This document shows, piece after piece, positions 8,480 to 19,996 of a DNA stretch of 49,770 nt. A program made the position numbers and the translations under genes. The notes below the pieces were generated by a model that had not been told where the DNA came from, did not search any database, and worked only from the letters and a program-made list of their open reading frames with translations. Position 1 is the first letter of the stretch; every line of letters begins with the position of its first letter. Location of the stretch: NCBI RefSeq assembly GCF_009805585.1, contig NZ_VHIN01000011.1:1-49770 (forward strand), read 5' to 3'. This DNA comes from Glutamicibacter sp. JC586 (lineage in GTDB: Bacteria; Actinomycetota; Actinomycetes; Actinomycetales; Micrococcaceae).

Positions 8480-9784
8480 ATGACCGCTTCGGTAAGTACC
8501 ACGCGCACCTCGCGCGGCAAGCTCGCATCAACACTTGATGAAAGTCAGCTCGCTGAGATTACCGAACTCTTTGCTCAGCGACGTAAGGGTTTTTCGCTCG
8601 AAGCACCTTTCTACACCGACCCAGCAATCTTCAAGGTCGAGATGGAAGCCATCTTTGGCACCCACTGGCTCTTCGCGGCCAGCATCGCCGAAGTTCCCGA
8701 GCCCGGGGACTACGTCACCTTGGACTACGGGCCACACTCGCTGATCGTACTGCGCACCGACGACGGCGGGGTCAACGTCCTGCACAACGTCTGCCGCCAC
8801 CGCGGAGCCCGCGTACTGACCGCAGCCTCCGGCAGCACCGGCAACGTGGTCTGCGGCTACCACTCCTGGACCTACGACTCCGAAGGCAACCTGATCCACG
8901 CTTCCTCACCGGGCGAGATCGACTTCGACAAGAGCTGCTTTGCCCTCAAGCGTGCGCACGGCCGCGTTGTTGGCGGACTGATCTTCGTCTCCATCGCCGA
9001 AGAACCACCGACCGACTTTGACGAAGTCTCCGCGATCTTCGGACCCTACATCGCCCCACATGATCTAGCACGCACCAAGGTCGCCTACCAGCAGGACATC
9101 ATCGAAGAAGGCAACTGGAAGCTGGTGATGGAAAACAACCGCGAGTGCTACCACTGCGACGGTCACCCAGAACTAGCCTGCTCCCTCTTCCCCACCTGGG
9201 GCCTGACCGATGAACTGGTTCCACCACATCTTGAAGAGGTCTGGGAGCGCAACACGGCAGCCAAGGCTGCATTGGAAGAACGCTGCGCCCGCTACGGTCT
9301 ACCCTTTGAAGTCATCGAGGAACTGGATACCCGCATCGCCGGCATCCGCATCTCCCGTGAATCCCTGGACGGCGAAGGCGAGTCCTTCTCCCCCGACGGC
9401 CGCCGCCTGTCCAAGAAACTGCTCGGCGATCTGCGTGACTTCCGCCTGGGCCGCTGCTCCATGCACCTACAGCCCAACTCGTGGTTCCACTTCCAGTCCG
9501 ATCACGTGATCACCTTCGGCGCTTACCCCATCAACGAACACCAGACCCTGGTTCGCACCACCTGGTTGGTGGCCGACGACGCGGTAGAAGGCGTGGACTA
9601 CGACCTGGAGAAGCTCACCCACACCTGGAAGCAGACCAACATCCAGGACAAGGCCTTTGTGGAGCTTTGCCAACAGGGCGCCGGCAGCCCTGCCTACCAG
9701 CAGGGCCCCTACATGAAGAGCGAATACCAGGTTGAGGCCTTCATCAACTGGTACACCCAGCGCGTACTGGAGCACCTGGCATGA
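8480..9784 (+). CDS. gbcA: Glycine betaine monooxygenase, Rieske oxygenase subunit
   Basis: This 434-residue Rieske-type oxygenase alpha subunit most likely demethylates glycine betaine to dimethylglycine plus formaldehyde. The Rieske 2Fe-2S ligands are Cys105/His107 (NVCRHRGARV) and Cys125/His128 (CGYHSWTY). The mononuclear iron site shows NNRECYHCDGHPEL, with His225 and His229. Length matches Pseudomonas GbcA (about 430). The start ATG at 8480 follows AGGAGTAAAAG. It overlaps gbcB by ATGA, so the two subunits are translationally coupled, and dimethylglycine oxidase follows. The substrate is inferred from this gene order. A stachydrine or carnitine demethylase of the same fold would look similar, but the dimethylglycine oxidase neighbour favours betaine. 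Confidence 0.88.
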   Translation: MTASVSTTRTSRGKLASTLDESQLAEITELFAQRRKGFSLEAPFYTDPAIFKVEMEAIFGTHWLFAASIAEVPEPGDYVTLDYGPHSLIVLRTDDGGVNVLHNVCRHRGARVLTAASGSTGNVVCGYHSWTYDSEGNLIHASSPGEIDFDKSCFALKRAHGRVVGGLIFVSIAEEPPTDFDEVSAIFGPYIAPHDLARTKVAYQQDIIEEGNWKLVMENNRECYHCDGHPELACSLFPTWGLTDELVPPHLEEVWERNTAAKAALEERCARYGLPFEVIEELDTRIAGIRISRESLDGEGESFSPDGRRLSKKLLGDLRDFRLGRCSMHLQPNSWFHFQSDHVITFGAYPINEHQTLVRTTWLVADDAVEGVDYDLEKLTHTWKQTNIQDKAFVELCQQGAGSPAYQQGPYMKSEYQVEAFINWYTQRVLEHLA

Positions 9785-11190
9785 GCGGTGACACTACCGT
9801 TGCACGAACCGCCGCGACGTCTGCGCCGACGTCCACCGCGCAGCGCATTCGCGGACTGGAAATGCCGTGGAACCGCGTGCTCTCCACCCAAGATCAGGCA
9901 ACCAGCGCTGCCAAGGCCCTAGGTCCATGGCACCCGCAGGAGTTCTTGGCCGAATGTGTGCAAAACATCGAGGAAGCCGGCGGGCTGATGACCTTTGTCT
10001 TCCGCCGACTCGATGGTGCACCATTGGCCTTCCGCGCCGGACAGTACCTGAACATCGCCTTCCCGGTCTACGGCGAAGATGAAGAGACGGTAGACCGCAG
10101 CTACTCCATCTCCTCAGCCCCGACCGTACCGTGGACCTTTAATATCAGCATCAAGCGTGACCCTAAGGGATTGGTCTCCAACTGGGCGCACGAAAACCTG
10201 CGCCCAGGCATGGTGTTAGATATGCTCGGCCCGGTCGGTGCCTTCCACCTCGGGGACTCGGATCGCCGAGCCCGCTACCTGTTCTTGGCCGCTGGCGCCG
10301 GTATCACCCCGATCATGTCCATGATGCGCACCATTCACACCCTGCCCGGTCAGGCCGATGTGATCGTACTCTGCCACGGCACCGTACCCGGAGACTTCGC
10401 CTTCTGGCAGGAGCTGGAATATATCTCCAAGGTCGATACCCGCATCAAGGTCTACTACTCGCTGGGAGATCGCGATAAGCCCAAGAGCTGGAAGGGCTAC
10501 GCGGGCCGCCTCTCCGCGAAGATGATCGACGACGTCGCCCCTGATGCCAACGGACGCAAGGTTTTTGCCTGTGGCCCGGAAGGCTACCTGAATTCGGCCG
10601 CCGAATTTTTGCGTCAGGTCGGCGTGGATGACACCTCGGTGTTTATGGAGTTCTTCTCCGGGGACCGCAAAACCCTGCTGGAATACCAGAAGGAAATTGT
10701 CCTCGCCGAATCCATCGCGGAGGAAGTGGCCGAATCCGTGGAAGAGTTCTACGAGAGCCAGCCACCAGAATTGGGCATGTACGAGCCGGAATACGATCAA
10801 ACCGGAACCATCGAAGCGACCGGCCAGGAACTGATCGCAGTGCCTGCCGACGCACCGGTACCACCGGCAGAACCGATCGATGAGCAACTCCCGCCCGATA
10901 CCTCCAGCTTCAAAACCGTCGGCGAAGGCACACTAACCATGAGCTTTATGCGCACCGGGGTGAACGTGATGATCAACCCGGATCAGAAGATCTTGGGCGT
11001 GGCCCAAAACGCTGGGGTGCGCATCGGAGCCAACTGCCAAGAAGGAATGTGCGGCTCGTGCAAGGTCGTCAAACTTTCCGGTGAGGTCAGCATGAATCAC
11101 CAAGGTGGGATCCGCGCCCGCGAAATCACCGCCGGCAAATTCTTGCCCTGCTGCTCCACCGCCACCTCCGATCTGGTCATCGACGCCTAG
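9781..11190 (+). CDS. gbcB: Glycine betaine monooxygenase, reductase subunit
   Basis: This 469-residue flavin/iron-sulfur reductase passes electrons from NAD(P)H to the Rieske oxygenase. In order there is an N-terminal extension of about 55 residues, an FAD domain (GQYLNIAFPV, then RSYSISSAP near 105), a nucleotide domain (AAGAGITPIMSMMRTI, FACGPEGYLNSA), an unusual linker, and a C-terminal plant-type 2Fe-2S ferredoxin domain with Cys419, Cys424 and Cys427 (GANCQEGMCGSCKVV) and a fourth Cys in FLPCCS. The linker of about 85 residues is strongly acidic and then proline-rich (EEVAESVEEFYESQPPE, PADAPVPPAEP). It makes the protein about 100 residues longer than Pseudomonas GbcB. Start by ATGA overlap with gbcA. 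Confidence 0.88.
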   Translation: MSGDTTVARTAATSAPTSTAQRIRGLEMPWNRVLSTQDQATSAAKALGPWHPQEFLAECVQNIEEAGGLMTFVFRRLDGAPLAFRAGQYLNIAFPVYGEDEETVDRSYSISSAPTVPWTFNISIKRDPKGLVSNWAHENLRPGMVLDMLGPVGAFHLGDSDRRARYLFLAAGAGITPIMSMMRTIHTLPGQADVIVLCHGTVPGDFAFWQELEYISKVDTRIKVYYSLGDRDKPKSWKGYAGRLSAKMIDDVAPDANGRKVFACGPEGYLNSAAEFLRQVGVDDTSVFMEFFSGDRKTLLEYQKEIVLAESIAEEVAESVEEFYESQPPELGMYEPEYDQTGTIEATGQELIAVPADAPVPPAEPIDEQLPPDTSSFKTVGEGTLTMSFMRTGVNVMINPDQKILGVAQNAGVRIGANCQEGMCGSCKVVKLSGEVSMNHQGGIRAREITAGKFLPCCSTATSDLVIDA

Positions 11191-11235
11191 CCACCGCTCC
11201 CACCCAGCCACCCAAACGTAGTTCCCCGTATATAA

Positions 11236-13764
<2,529 letters not shown>

Positions 13765-13809
13765 TGATGAGCGATAGGTTTTAGCGACAAATATTAGCGA
13801 CGCATATTA

Positions 13810-13845
13810 AAGGTCGGGTACCGCCTTTGGGCGGTACCCGACCTT
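13810..13845 (+). terminator. Strong intrinsic terminator of the gbc operon
   Basis: A perfect 16-bp stem AAGGTCGGGTACCGCC with its complement, a 4-base loop and a following T-rich stretch (CTCCTTTATAT) lies 46 bases past the dimethylglycine oxidase stop. Confidence 0.93.
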
Positions 13846-13907
13846 CTCCTTTATATAGGTATAAAAATTCCGAGTTTGGGAGCCTTCGGTCGCTTCATCA
13901 CCCTCCG

Positions 13908-15827
13908 TTAGAGCTTCTGCACGGCATCCGCCAGCAGTTGTCCGTAGGCTGCGCCACCATGTGGCCCGGGATGAATATCGTCGCGGGCCATGTCATCAAC
14001 GGTGGGTGCGGTCCGCGCCCAATCAACAATATGGGTCTTGGAATCTGACTCGGCCGTAGCGCGCAAGCTGTCATTAACATGACCGATCCACTGCCGTGGT
14101 GCCGAGGCGGTAATCAGCAACAGCTCACGCTTGGCTCCGATCACCGACCGGATCTGCTCTAGTGTTCCAGCTGATACATCGCCATTGGTACCTAGACCCA
14201 CCACTACCACCTTGCGCAGTTCACCCGCGCTTTTCAGCTCACGTAACCGTGCCGGAGCATCCCAAATCTGCGCCCCGACCGAGGCATGAATCGAAATACC
14301 TGGCAGCTTTTTGAGCATCTGTGGCGATGAAGCAAGCATGACCGAATCACCCAATGCTGTCACGTCTAGACCGGTAAATTTTTTTCGCGCAGTTTCGTTT
14401 TTCGACAGCTTCTGTGTCGAGTTTTCCTGCCGCGAATCATCTGTTGCCTGCGGTTGCTGTTCTTCAGCCGCCGGAGCTTTCGCTTCTTCGTCCAAGGCAA
14501 TCTGAGCCAGGGTCAGTTGCTGCTCCAACTGGCTCTGAGCAGGCGAAGCCATTAGCACGGAGGCCGCGCACAACGGTACGAGCACCAGGGCTAAGAGCGT
14601 GGCCACCGCGCCAAAGCTTCTCGTGGCACCATTCCATACCTGCAGGGTTCTGCCGGCAATGTTCTTGGCCCACCCGCTCAGGGTGAGTATGAAACCATAC
14701 TGCAAGATGGGCTGTTCAATAACCCGCCATGACAGTTGGGCCGCCAGAAAAATCAACGGGATGACACACAAGACCGCTGCAGTCTGCGCTTGGGGTGGAA
14801 AGATCGTCTGAGCCAAGACCAGTAGTGGCCAATGCCAAAGATATAACCCATAGCTGCGCTGACCTAACCACCGCAGGTAATTATGGCTGAGTAAGATGTA
14901 TCCCCAAGTTCCAGAATTTCTCAGGGTCATCATCAATACCGTAGCTGCTACGCAGAACAGTGCCATTCCCCCTTGGTAGGTGGCAGCTGAGGTATCGGGA
15001 AGCACGAAGAAGGCCAGCAACAGGCAACAGATGATCAGGATCTGCGAGCATTGAATCAGCATACGGGCCCGCTGTGATCTACCGCGGCGAGATACCTGTC
15101 CTCCCGCACACGCCACCGCGCCGGCCGAGCCCAGAAGCAGTCCAAAACCGTGAGTCCACGTCCCGAAGTACAAGACACTAGAGTCTGCCGAAGCATCAAA
15201 TCCCCAAGCCATACTCGCCGCCGAGGCAGCCGCCACCACAAGGATTCCGCACATCAGTGCGCCCCTCTTGCGCAAGACTCCGGCTAAGAGGACCAACACC
15301 AACGGCCACAACACATAAAACTGTTCCTCGACCGCCAAGGACCAAAAATGTTGGAAATAGAGTGGTTCCACGGAGGAAAAATAGCTGTTACCGTGGGCAA
15401 TCTGCATCCAGTTGCTGGTGTAGGTCAGCGCGCCGGCCCATTGCCAACGAAGGCCTGCCGGAAGTTGCCCTACGGCCAGCAAGGCCAACGCGGTACAGAT
15501 GACGAGTACCAGAAGCATGGCCGGAACTAAGCGTCGAGCCCGGCGTAACCAGAAACCGCGCAGGTCCGGGAATCGCCTGCCTGTCATGGACTTGAGCAAA
15601 CCACCTGTGATCAAGAAACCACTGAGGGTGAAAAACAGATCTACTCCCAGGAACCCGCCTGGTAAGAAACTCGGCCAGAAGTGATACGTCATGACAGCCA
15701 GCACGGCGATGCCTCGCAGGCCGTCAAGGCCAAGATTGCGGCTGGTTGGTTGAGTTTTGTCGTCCGCTGAGTGCGGCGGGGCTGCGGAAAGGGTCACTGG
15801 CTGAATCACATAATTAATACTTCCCAT
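13908..15827 (-). CDS. Acyltransferase-3 (OafA/YrhL) with C-terminal SGNH domain
   Basis: This 639-residue membrane O-acyltransferase probably modifies a cell-surface polysaccharide. The N-terminal part has the family start LGLDGLRGIAVLAVMTYHF, FLGVDLFFTLSGFLITGGLL and the basic loop FWLRRARRLVPAM, followed by about ten membrane segments. After a charged linker of low complexity (EEAKAPAAEEQQPQA) the C-terminal 160 residues form an extracytoplasmic SGNH hydrolase-like domain with GDSVM, GTNGD and DDIHPGPHG carrying the Asp-x-x-His pair. The start is uncertain: ATG at 15827 has no ribosome site, while GTG seven codons in (15809) follows GGGAAG. It is a single-gene unit convergent with the gbc operon. 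Confidence 0.88.
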   Translation of the reverse strand: MGSINYVIQPVTLSAAPPHSADDKTQPTSRNLGLDGLRGIAVLAVMTYHFWPSFLPGGFLGVDLFFTLSGFLITGGLLKSMTGRRFPDLRGFWLRRARRLVPAMLLVLVICTALALLAVGQLPAGLRWQWAGALTYTSNWMQIAHGNSYFSSVEPLYFQHFWSLAVEEQFYVLWPLVLVLLAGVLRKRGALMCGILVVAAASAASMAWGFDASADSSVLYFGTWTHGFGLLLGSAGAVACAGGQVSRRGRSQRARMLIQCSQILIICCLLLAFFVLPDTSAATYQGGMALFCVAATVLMMTLRNSGTWGYILLSHNYLRWLGQRSYGLYLWHWPLLVLAQTIFPPQAQTAAVLCVIPLIFLAAQLSWRVIEQPILQYGFILTLSGWAKNIAGRTLQVWNGATRSFGAVATLLALVLVPLCAASVLMASPAQSQLEQQLTLAQIALDEEAKAPAAEEQQPQATDDSRQENSTQKLSKNETARKKFTGLDVTALGDSVMLASSPQMLKKLPGISIHASVGAQIWDAPARLRELKSAGELRKVVVVGLGTNGDVSAGTLEQIRSVIGAKRELLLITASAPRQWIGHVNDSLRATAESDSKTHIVDWARTAPTVDDMARDDIHPGPHGGAAYGQLLADAVQKL

Positions 15828-15996
15828 TCGCCACGACGAACAGCTCTCTGCCAGCTATCGCCCATGCATCAATTTTGTTACACAATCGACGGATTCAGTT
15901 CCGGCAGTTTCGCGCATTTCGCCGACGATCCCGGGCATAATTGGCAGTGTTGCACCGTGGGGTGCGTCGGAAAGCAAGAAATGGGAAGGGATCTTT

Positions 15997-16620
15997 GTGG
16001 GTGTACGGCGGGCTATCTCAATGCTCTACGTTCTGTTGCTGATTCTGGTAACGAGCGCCTGCAGCACTACCGATGCCTTAAGGGTCGAATCGCCCACAGC
16101 TTCCTCGATGCCGTTAACCACGGCGAGTAGCCCATCTGACGGTGACATGAAAGATTGGGAAGAACCGTTTGCGCCCTCCGAGGTTCGATCGGTGCTACTG
16201 AAGACTGACCTCAGTCTTGTCGCCACCGAGCAGAACTCCGAGGCAGATATTCGCGAATACCTGACCGATTGCGATAAGTGCCTACTTGCCCTGCCCAGCT
16301 TTGAGATTGCCGGCGAGAAGTTCCAAAACTATTCCGTGAGCACCGCCGGCGATGCCTACAGTTTTGCGTCCTTTGCCATCCGAGACGATCAAGGAAAACC
16401 ATCGATCGCGTTGGCGGTGGGTGGAAGCAACGTGTATTTGAGTGCTGGCAAGGAAGGTAGCCTGGTGGCCCAAGAAGCTGTCTACCAACCGGATGACCCC
16501 ATGTGCTGTCCCTCGGGATGGTCCGTGCGAATGTTCCGCTATCAAGATGGACAGTTTATGCAGGCCGATTCCTTCGAAAGTTCGGTAGAGCCCACCGAAA
16601 ATCAGGAGGTCACCCCATGA
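15997..16620 (+). CDS. Lipoprotein of a three-gene signalling operon (CseA-like position)
   Basis: This 207-residue exported lipoprotein has an N-terminus with Arg residues, a hydrophobic stretch and a lipobox VTSAC (Cys about 25). The rest is soluble and contains two cysteine pairs, CDKC and MCC, of unknown role. The GTG start at 15997 is supported by GGAAGGGA seven bases upstream. It overlaps the response regulator gene by ATGA. The order lipoprotein, OmpR-type regulator, sensor kinase matches Streptomyces cseA-cseB-cseC, where the lipoprotein damps the envelope-stress response. Sequence homology to CseA itself cannot be claimed by eye, so the role is inferred from gene order only. Confidence 0.75.
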   Translation: MGVRRAISMLYVLLLILVTSACSTTDALRVESPTASSMPLTTASSPSDGDMKDWEEPFAPSEVRSVLLKTDLSLVATEQNSEADIREYLTDCDKCLLALPSFEIAGEKFQNYSVSTAGDAYSFASFAIRDDQGKPSIALAVGGSNVYLSAGKEGSLVAQEAVYQPDDPMCCPSGWSVRMFRYQDGQFMQADSFESSVEPTENQEVTP

Positions 16621-17327
16621 GGCCCACCGGTATTCGGATTTTGATGATCGAGGATGATGCGGTCATTTTCGAAGCTACCGCCATCGGGCTTGAACGGTTG
16701 GGCTACCAGGTTCTCGGCGCCGAAGACGGCCTGGAAGGACTCGAACTCTTCCGCCAGCTGGAACAAGATGACTCGGTCGATGTGGTTCTGCTCGATGTCA
16801 TGTTGCCGACCATGAACGGTACCCAGGTCTGCCGAGAATTGCGTAGCTTCAGCACCGTTCCGGTAATCATGCTCTCGGCACGCGGTGAAGGCCTGGATAT
16901 GGTCACCGGTTTAGATGCCGGTGCCGACGACTATCTGGCCAAGCCCTTCGACTTGCAGGTCCTTGATGCCCGGTTGCGTGCGGTCTTGCGGCGCGCGGAC
17001 CGGCCGGCCGCCACCAGCCCAGTCCCAGCAAGTCCCGCATCAAAAACGCAACGTCTGAATATCGACCCGTACCGGTTAGTGGTGCTGCTCGATGGGCAGG
17101 AAGTTCACCTTACCCCGACCGAGATGAAAATCTTGTTGATGCTCAGTGAAACCCCCGGTGCGGTGGTGTCGCGCAGCGACATCCTGGCCGAGGTCTGGGG
17201 ATACACCTGGGAAGCTGATCACCGCGTCATCGACGTCCACGTACAACGATTGCGCAGAAAAATCGGTGCCGGTCGGATCGAAACCGTGCGCGGATTCGGT
17301 TACCGGCTGCAGGATGATCTCAGATGA
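16617..17327 (+). CDS. OmpR-family response regulator
   Basis: This 236-residue protein has a receiver domain (ILMIEDDAV acidic pocket, phospho-acceptor Asp60 in VVLLDVMLP, MLSARGEG, DYLAKPFD) joined by an alanine/proline-rich linker to a winged-helix DNA-binding domain (LTPTEMKILLMLSETPG, VVSRSDILAEVWGY, RVIDVHVQRLRRKIG). I chose the ATG at 16617, which overlaps the lipoprotein stop. It in turn overlaps the kinase gene by ATGA, so all three genes are translationally coupled. It presumably controls envelope or stress genes, but no target site is evident nearby. Confidence 0.93.
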   Translation: MRPTGIRILMIEDDAVIFEATAIGLERLGYQVLGAEDGLEGLELFRQLEQDDSVDVVLLDVMLPTMNGTQVCRELRSFSTVPVIMLSARGEGLDMVTGLDAGADDYLAKPFDLQVLDARLRAVLRRADRPAATSPVPASPASKTQRLNIDPYRLVVLLDGQEVHLTPTEMKILLMLSETPGAVVSRSDILAEVWGYTWEADHRVIDVHVQRLRRKIGAGRIETVRGFGYRLQDDLR

Positions 17328-18574
17328 GCCTGCGCTGGAAAATCACCGGGATGACCATTCTTTCGGTGCTGCTGACCCTGCTGGTTTCGGCCATGTTGGT
17401 CCGCCAAATGATCAATCTCAGCGAGGAACAGCGACTGCGTGAGGAAGCCACCACTTCGCTGCAGCAAGCGGTGCGGATTCTGGATGAGACTGGAATTAGC
17501 ATCCTTGGTGCCAAGGTCAATGATCCGCAGTTACCCGATGAGGCGCGGGACGCTGCCAAGGCGGGCCAGTACATTACCTATCGCGCCCTCCTTGATGGGC
17601 AGGAAGTTATTTATGCGGCGGCCCCGGTCAGTTTGGGAACCCAGCCGGCGGTCTTGTCGCTCTCGGTGTCCTGGGCCAGTAGCCAGCAGATGCGCCAAAG
17701 TGTTGACACTGCCCTGTTGTGGGCCGGGATCACCACCCTTGTTTTGGTGTCATCCATTGGCATTGTGATTGTTTCACGACTGGTCAAGCGACTGACCAAG
17801 GGATCCCACGCGGCCCGGGCCATCGCTTCCGGCGAGCGCCGGGTGCTGGTGGAAGACTCGATTGGTAAGCCCTTCGGAGGGCGGGATGAAGTCGATCAGT
17901 TCGCCGGGGCCGTTGACGCGATGGCCCGTGAACTCAATGCCAAAATCGCTGCCGAGCAACGATTCTCTGCAGATCTAGCCCATGAGCTACGCACCCCATT
18001 GACCGGTTTAGTGACGGCGGCAAGTTTGCTTCCCGACTCCCGCCCCACCCAATTAGTCCAGGATCGGGTGGCCAAGTTGCGGAACCTCGTCGAAGATCTG
18101 TTGGAAGTCTCCCGGTTGGAGTCGCGCATCGAGTCGGCCGATTTGGCCACCGTGCAGTTGGATCCTTGTGTTGCCGAGATCATTGGGCATATCCGTGGAC
18201 GACGCCCGGAACAGTGCGCCGAACTACAACTTCACTTGAACGCCGAAGGTAGCGAAGTGCTTGTTGAACCGCGAAGGTTAGAGCGCATCCTAGAGAATCT
18301 GATCAGCAATGCGTGGGCCCACGGTGAAGGGCCGATCACGATCAGCACTCGGGGCCGGAGCATCAGCATCCATGATCGGGGCCCGGGATTCCCGCGCGGT
18401 GTCTTGGACAATGGTCCGGAACGTTTTGTGTCCAAGGGTGGTGGGATCGGACTGGGATTGACCATCGCTAGCGGTCAGGCGCAGGCCTTGGGCGCCACGA
18501 TGAAATTATCCAATGACAACGGCGCGTTGGTTCACCTTGAATTGCAGCCATCGACGGAATCCGAACTTCGCTAG
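17324..18574 (+). CDS. Sensor histidine kinase
   Basis: This 416-residue membrane sensor kinase is the partner of the preceding regulator. Two membrane segments (about 8-26 and 131-152) enclose a sensor domain of about 100 residues. A HAMP-like region follows, then the phospho-acceptor His220 in FSADLAHELRTPL, an N box LENLISNAWAHG, a G1 box HDRGPGFP and a G2 box GGGIGLGLTIA. All catalytic elements are intact. Its small periplasmic-side domain is the likely place where the neighbouring lipoprotein acts. The signal is unknown. Confidence 0.93.
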   Translation: MSLRWKITGMTILSVLLTLLVSAMLVRQMINLSEEQRLREEATTSLQQAVRILDETGISILGAKVNDPQLPDEARDAAKAGQYITYRALLDGQEVIYAAAPVSLGTQPAVLSLSVSWASSQQMRQSVDTALLWAGITTLVLVSSIGIVIVSRLVKRLTKGSHAARAIASGERRVLVEDSIGKPFGGRDEVDQFAGAVDAMARELNAKIAAEQRFSADLAHELRTPLTGLVTAASLLPDSRPTQLVQDRVAKLRNLVEDLLEVSRLESRIESADLATVQLDPCVAEIIGHIRGRRPEQCAELQLHLNAEGSEVLVEPRRLERILENLISNAWAHGEGPITISTRGRSISIHDRGPGFPRGVLDNGPERFVSKGGGIGLGLTIASGQAQALGATMKLSNDNGALVHLELQPSTESELR

Positions 18575-18599
18575 CTGGTTAGTACTCCAAACGCACGGG

Positions 18600-18635
18600 C
18601 GCTGCATCATCGATCTCCACATCGATGATGCAGCG
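18600..18635 (+). terminator. Perfect 15-bp hairpin after the kinase operon
   Basis: CGCTGCATCATCGAT and its exact complement flank a 6-base loop (CTCCAC), 26 bases past the kinase stop. There is no T run, so it may be a factor-assisted terminator or the scar of a deletion, since the amine oxidase remnant begins inside it. Confidence 0.55.
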
Positions 18636-19477
18636 AATCACCGACCACTTCCCGCTGCCCTGGTCCCCGCTGTCCAGCAAGGAGGTGGCACGGATCGACG
18701 GCCTTACGGCCTCCGAGGCCATCGACCGGCTGGATCTTCCCGAGCACCAGCGCCAGCTGCTGCGTTCCTTCTGGGCGCTGTATTTCAACGGCTGAATGGA
18801 CCGCGCCGCCTACAGCCAGGCGCTTCGCTGGTGCGTCGTCGCCAGCGGATCCTGGTAGACCATGTTCGAGGCCTGCGCCAGCTACAAGATCGAAGGAGGC
18901 ACCCGGCGCCTGGCCGAGGAAATCAGCGTGGTTACCGGCGCTCTCCCCGATCAAGCGCTAGGCGGCCGAGCGCGGACAGGCTGGCCGCGGAGCCAAGCTG
19001 TGGATCAAGGTCAAGGGGCGGCAACAGCGATTTGTCGCCCTGGGCCCGGAAGATGCCCCGCTGAACTTCGTCCAGGTCGAATACATCGAGGAAGACACCA
19101 CAACCCTGGTGTGCTTCGGCCCCGATGCGGCCGCGGTGGATGTCGAGGATCTCGCCGCCGCCCAACGCTACCTGGATCGCTTGGTTCCCGGATTGGAGGT
19201 ACTGGAGGCCGCCGGGTACAACTGGGTGGACGACCCGTAATCGCAGTCCACCTGGCCCATGCACTACACGGGCTACCTGACCGAGTCGCTGGCCGAGTTG
19301 CAGCGCCCGGAGGGCCTGCTTCACCTGGCAGGTTCGGACTTCGCCAATGGCTGGGGCGGGTTCATCGACGGGGCCATCGAAAGCGGACTCGACGCCGCGC
19401 GCGCCGTGTCCACGGCGCTGCAGGCTCCGGCCGCCGGGCCAGAACTGGCCGCGACGCCTTCGCTGCCGGCGAGCTGA
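18625..19477 (+). pseudogene. Decayed flavin monoamine oxidase
   Basis: Fragments of a flavin amine oxidase can be read along the plus strand: LPEHQRQLLRSFWALYFNG, then MDRAAYSQALRWCVVASGSW, FEACASYKIEGGTRRL, RGAKLWIKVKGRQQRFVAL, and the C-terminal FAD-binding signature GSDFANGWGGFIDGAIESG. The frame is broken by a TGA at 18793, a TAG after GSW near 18857, an internal deletion with frameshift near 18940-18960, and a TAA near 19238. The N-terminal FAD-binding half is absent. The gene is certainly non-functional, and the remaining pieces keep strong family identity, so the decay seems recent. Confidence 0.8.
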
Positions 19478-19559
19478 TCGGCAGGTGCCTCTGGCCTAGC
19501 CGGTTCAGCTTCGGTATCCTGTGGCCAGACCCGGATTCTTCGCTACCCTAGGAGACACC

Positions 19560-19775
19560 ATGGCCACACCGGATGTGCGTCCCGTCGGAGACCTCCCCCA
19601 TGAGCTGGGGAAAACCGCCCCGCGGGAATTGCAGCTCGCCGGACTGGACAGCTTGGAAAAGATTTGCCGGTGCACCGAAAAGGAGCTGCTCGCCATTCAC
19701 TGCGTCGGCCCCAAGGCGATCAGGATCCTGGGCTCCGCCTTGGAGCAGAAGGGCCTGGGGTTTCGCACGGCCTAG
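19560..19775 (+). CDS. Small helix-hairpin-helix protein
   Basis: This 71-residue protein begins at an ATG with a clear AGGAG site. The sequence APRELQLAGLDSLEKICRC, ELLAIHCVGPKAIRILGSAL resembles the helix-hairpin-helix fold of the RNA polymerase alpha C-terminal domain and related short DNA-binding proteins, with the hairpin VGPKA. It is conserved-looking but of unknown role. It may bind DNA non-specifically. It is followed 220 bases later by glsB. Confidence 0.7.
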   Translation: MATPDVRPVGDLPHELGKTAPRELQLAGLDSLEKICRCTEKELLAIHCVGPKAIRILGSALEQKGLGFRTA

Positions 19776-19996
19776 CCCGGCACGCCGCAGAGCGCGGTTC
19801 CCGCCGGGGCCCGTTGCACGCCCGGCCCGGGCTGTGCTAAGTGGCAGGGCTATTTTCCGGCCATCGCCACGACCAGGCTCCCAGGAGGCACCCAGTTTTC
19901 CGGCGACGGCCTGGGCGCATCTAGTACCTTTCTGATTTGGAAGACGGTGCCGGTACCCGTTACCGAGGCACCATGAAACCGAGCAAAGGGGAAACC

